Origin: Cetobacterium somerae
GTDB lineage: Bacteria > Fusobacteriota > Fusobacteriia > Fusobacteriales > Fusobacteriaceae
NCBI RefSeq assembly: GCF_022430525.1
Contig: NZ_CP092520.1
Coordinates: 248,001-312,000, forward strand
Length of the DNA: 64,000 nt
Direction of reading: 5' to 3'
The position numbers were made by a program, and so were the translations under genes. Below the pieces are notes generated by a model. It was given only the letters and a program-made list of their open reading frames with translations, ran no database searches and was not told the DNA's origin. Shown here in pieces: positions 63,226 through 64,000 of the stretch; the stretch's first letter is position 1, and every line of letters starts with the position of its first letter.

Positions 63226-64000
63226 CTTCTAACCTCTTTCAACATTTCATTATTATTTAAATCATAATAATATTTTTCTATAAACTCTACTGTAGTTTGA
63301 TCCAAGCTCTCATTTTTTATAATATCTTCAATAAGTTTATCGCATTCCATATAATTTTTCATATCTTTATATATATTTAAAAGATTATATTTATCTCTAG
63401 ACTCTATCTCCTTTTTAGATTTTACATAATATATATACTTTTTTTGATAAAATTCTAAAATTTCTCCAATTAAAAGTCCGGACGTACAGTAATCGTAATA
63501 TACTTCACAAATTTCATTTAAATTCTTTAGATTAGTTTTTTCTTTTATTAATTTTTGAAAATTTTCATCAATTTTATTTATCTCTGTTGCAGCATAGTGA
63601 ATAACTTCGATATCTTCATCCCATAAAGCTTTTTTTAGAACTTCAATCTTAAATTTTAAATTTTGCGTTTCAAATCCAATTAAAAAATTTTTCTTTTCTA
63701 CTGGAGTTCCAACAGCTAAAATATCATAAGCTCCTATTAAATTGAGATCAATAGAACTATTTACTATTATCTCTTTCTCTTCATTTAAAATATATTTTTC
63801 TAAATCTTCATTTATTTCAATCTCGCTTTTAAAGTAGTCTCTAAAAAATAAAAATTGATTTATTAAAATCATACAATAACCAATTACAGGAAAAATTAAA
63901 ATTAAGATGTCAAATTGCTTTTCTCCTGAAATTAATTTATTTAAATATATAAAAATTAAAGATAATGAGAAGTGGCAAATCCAAAAGTATGATCTAAAAC
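63207..64000 (-). CDS. pelE: PelE-like membrane/TPR protein, C-terminal part
   Basis: The reverse frame stays open to the window edge, so the start is off-window. Readable residues show two membrane helices (FSLSLIFIYLNKL and FDILILIFPVIGYCMILINQ) followed by about 210 helical residues with TPR-like spacing (YNLLNIYKDMKNYMECDKLI). Two helices plus TPR before pelF is the PelE plan. It probably scaffolds the PelD/F/G inner-membrane complex. Sequence identity to known PelE cannot be judged here. Confidence 0.75.
   Translation of the reverse strand, partial: FRSYFWICHFSLSLIFIYLNKLISGEKQFDILILIFPVIGYCMILINQFLFFRDYFKSEIEINEDLEKYILNEEKEIIVNSSIDLNLIGAYDILAVGTPVEKKNFLIGFETQNLKFKIEVLKKALWDEDIEVIHYAATEINKIDENFQKLIKEKTNLKNLNEICEVYYDYCTSGLLIGEILEFYQKKYIYYVKSKKEIESRDKYNLLNIYKDMKNYMECDKLIEDIIKNESLDQTTVEFIEKYYYDLNNNEMLKEVRRWQKSV

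Noticed and set aside
1-64000. CRISPR arrays, transposases, integrases, tRNA or rRNA genes
   Set aside because: Looked for on both strands; no regular repeat-spacer pattern, no transposase motifs and no conserved RNA gene sequence was seen.

Overview
The window reads as chromosomal DNA of a Fusobacteriota member, most like Cetobacterium or Fusobacterium. This rests on very low GC, strong AGGAGG ribosome binding sites, and a Gram-negative envelope (RND/TolC pump, small porins ending in Phe, lipoproteins). A fermentative, anaerobic gene set also fits: anaerobic sulfite reductase, a formate-type channel and an iron alcohol dehydrogenase. Genus is inferred. I see no rRNA, tRNA, insertion sequence, prophage or CRISPR array.

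Layout. 1-2.8 kb: an AEC-type carrier (partial) divergent from a CitA/DcuS-type two-component system. 2.8-9.3 kb: a tripartite RND pump whose TolC-like subunit carries an extra N-terminal domain. 9.4-16.5 kb: an M3 oligopeptidase, an aldehyde dehydrogenase, a small porin, a HAD phosphatase and a PAS-GGDEF-EAL protein. 16.6-23.1 kb: a complete MoxR/DUF58/Bat operon. 23.2-31.2 kb: a purine permease under an adenine-type riboswitch, an OpuC-like osmolyte importer, a cation/proton antiporter under a fluoride riboswitch, and an N-acetylglucosamine-type PTS permease. 31.2-42.2 kb: sbcDC, murI, a solute-binding protein, a small Cys-rich unknown, an FNT channel, recQ and a membrane phosphoesterase whose promoter has MerR-type architecture. 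42.2-50.4 kb: asrABC, a DUF1456 protein, a pdp-deoC-crp operon, a second Crp-family regulator and an alcohol dehydrogenase. 50.4-57 kb: VanZ, a diguanylate cyclase and a peptide/nickel ABC importer. 57-64 kb: a flavin-dependent surface reductase and the distal part of a Pel exopolysaccharide operon (pelE partial, pelF, pelG and a putative outer-membrane protein).

How the parts may work together. asrABC and the FNT channel each have a TGTGA-N6-TCACA palindrome placed about 41.5 bp upstream of the predicted start of transcription, and a Crp-family regulator with a matching recognition helix lies between them. The two GGDEF proteins and the pel genes suggest a c-di-GMP/biofilm theme, although PelD, the expected receptor, is outside the window.

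The most unusual items are: a PelG fused in frame to what looks like a complete lipoprotein (charged n-region, hydrophobic segment, LSGC box, about 205 residues of Gly-aromatic pentapeptide repeats); the TolC-like protein with an alpha/beta N-terminal domain; and several unassigned operator palindromes. All functional calls come from reading the sequence; no database search was run.
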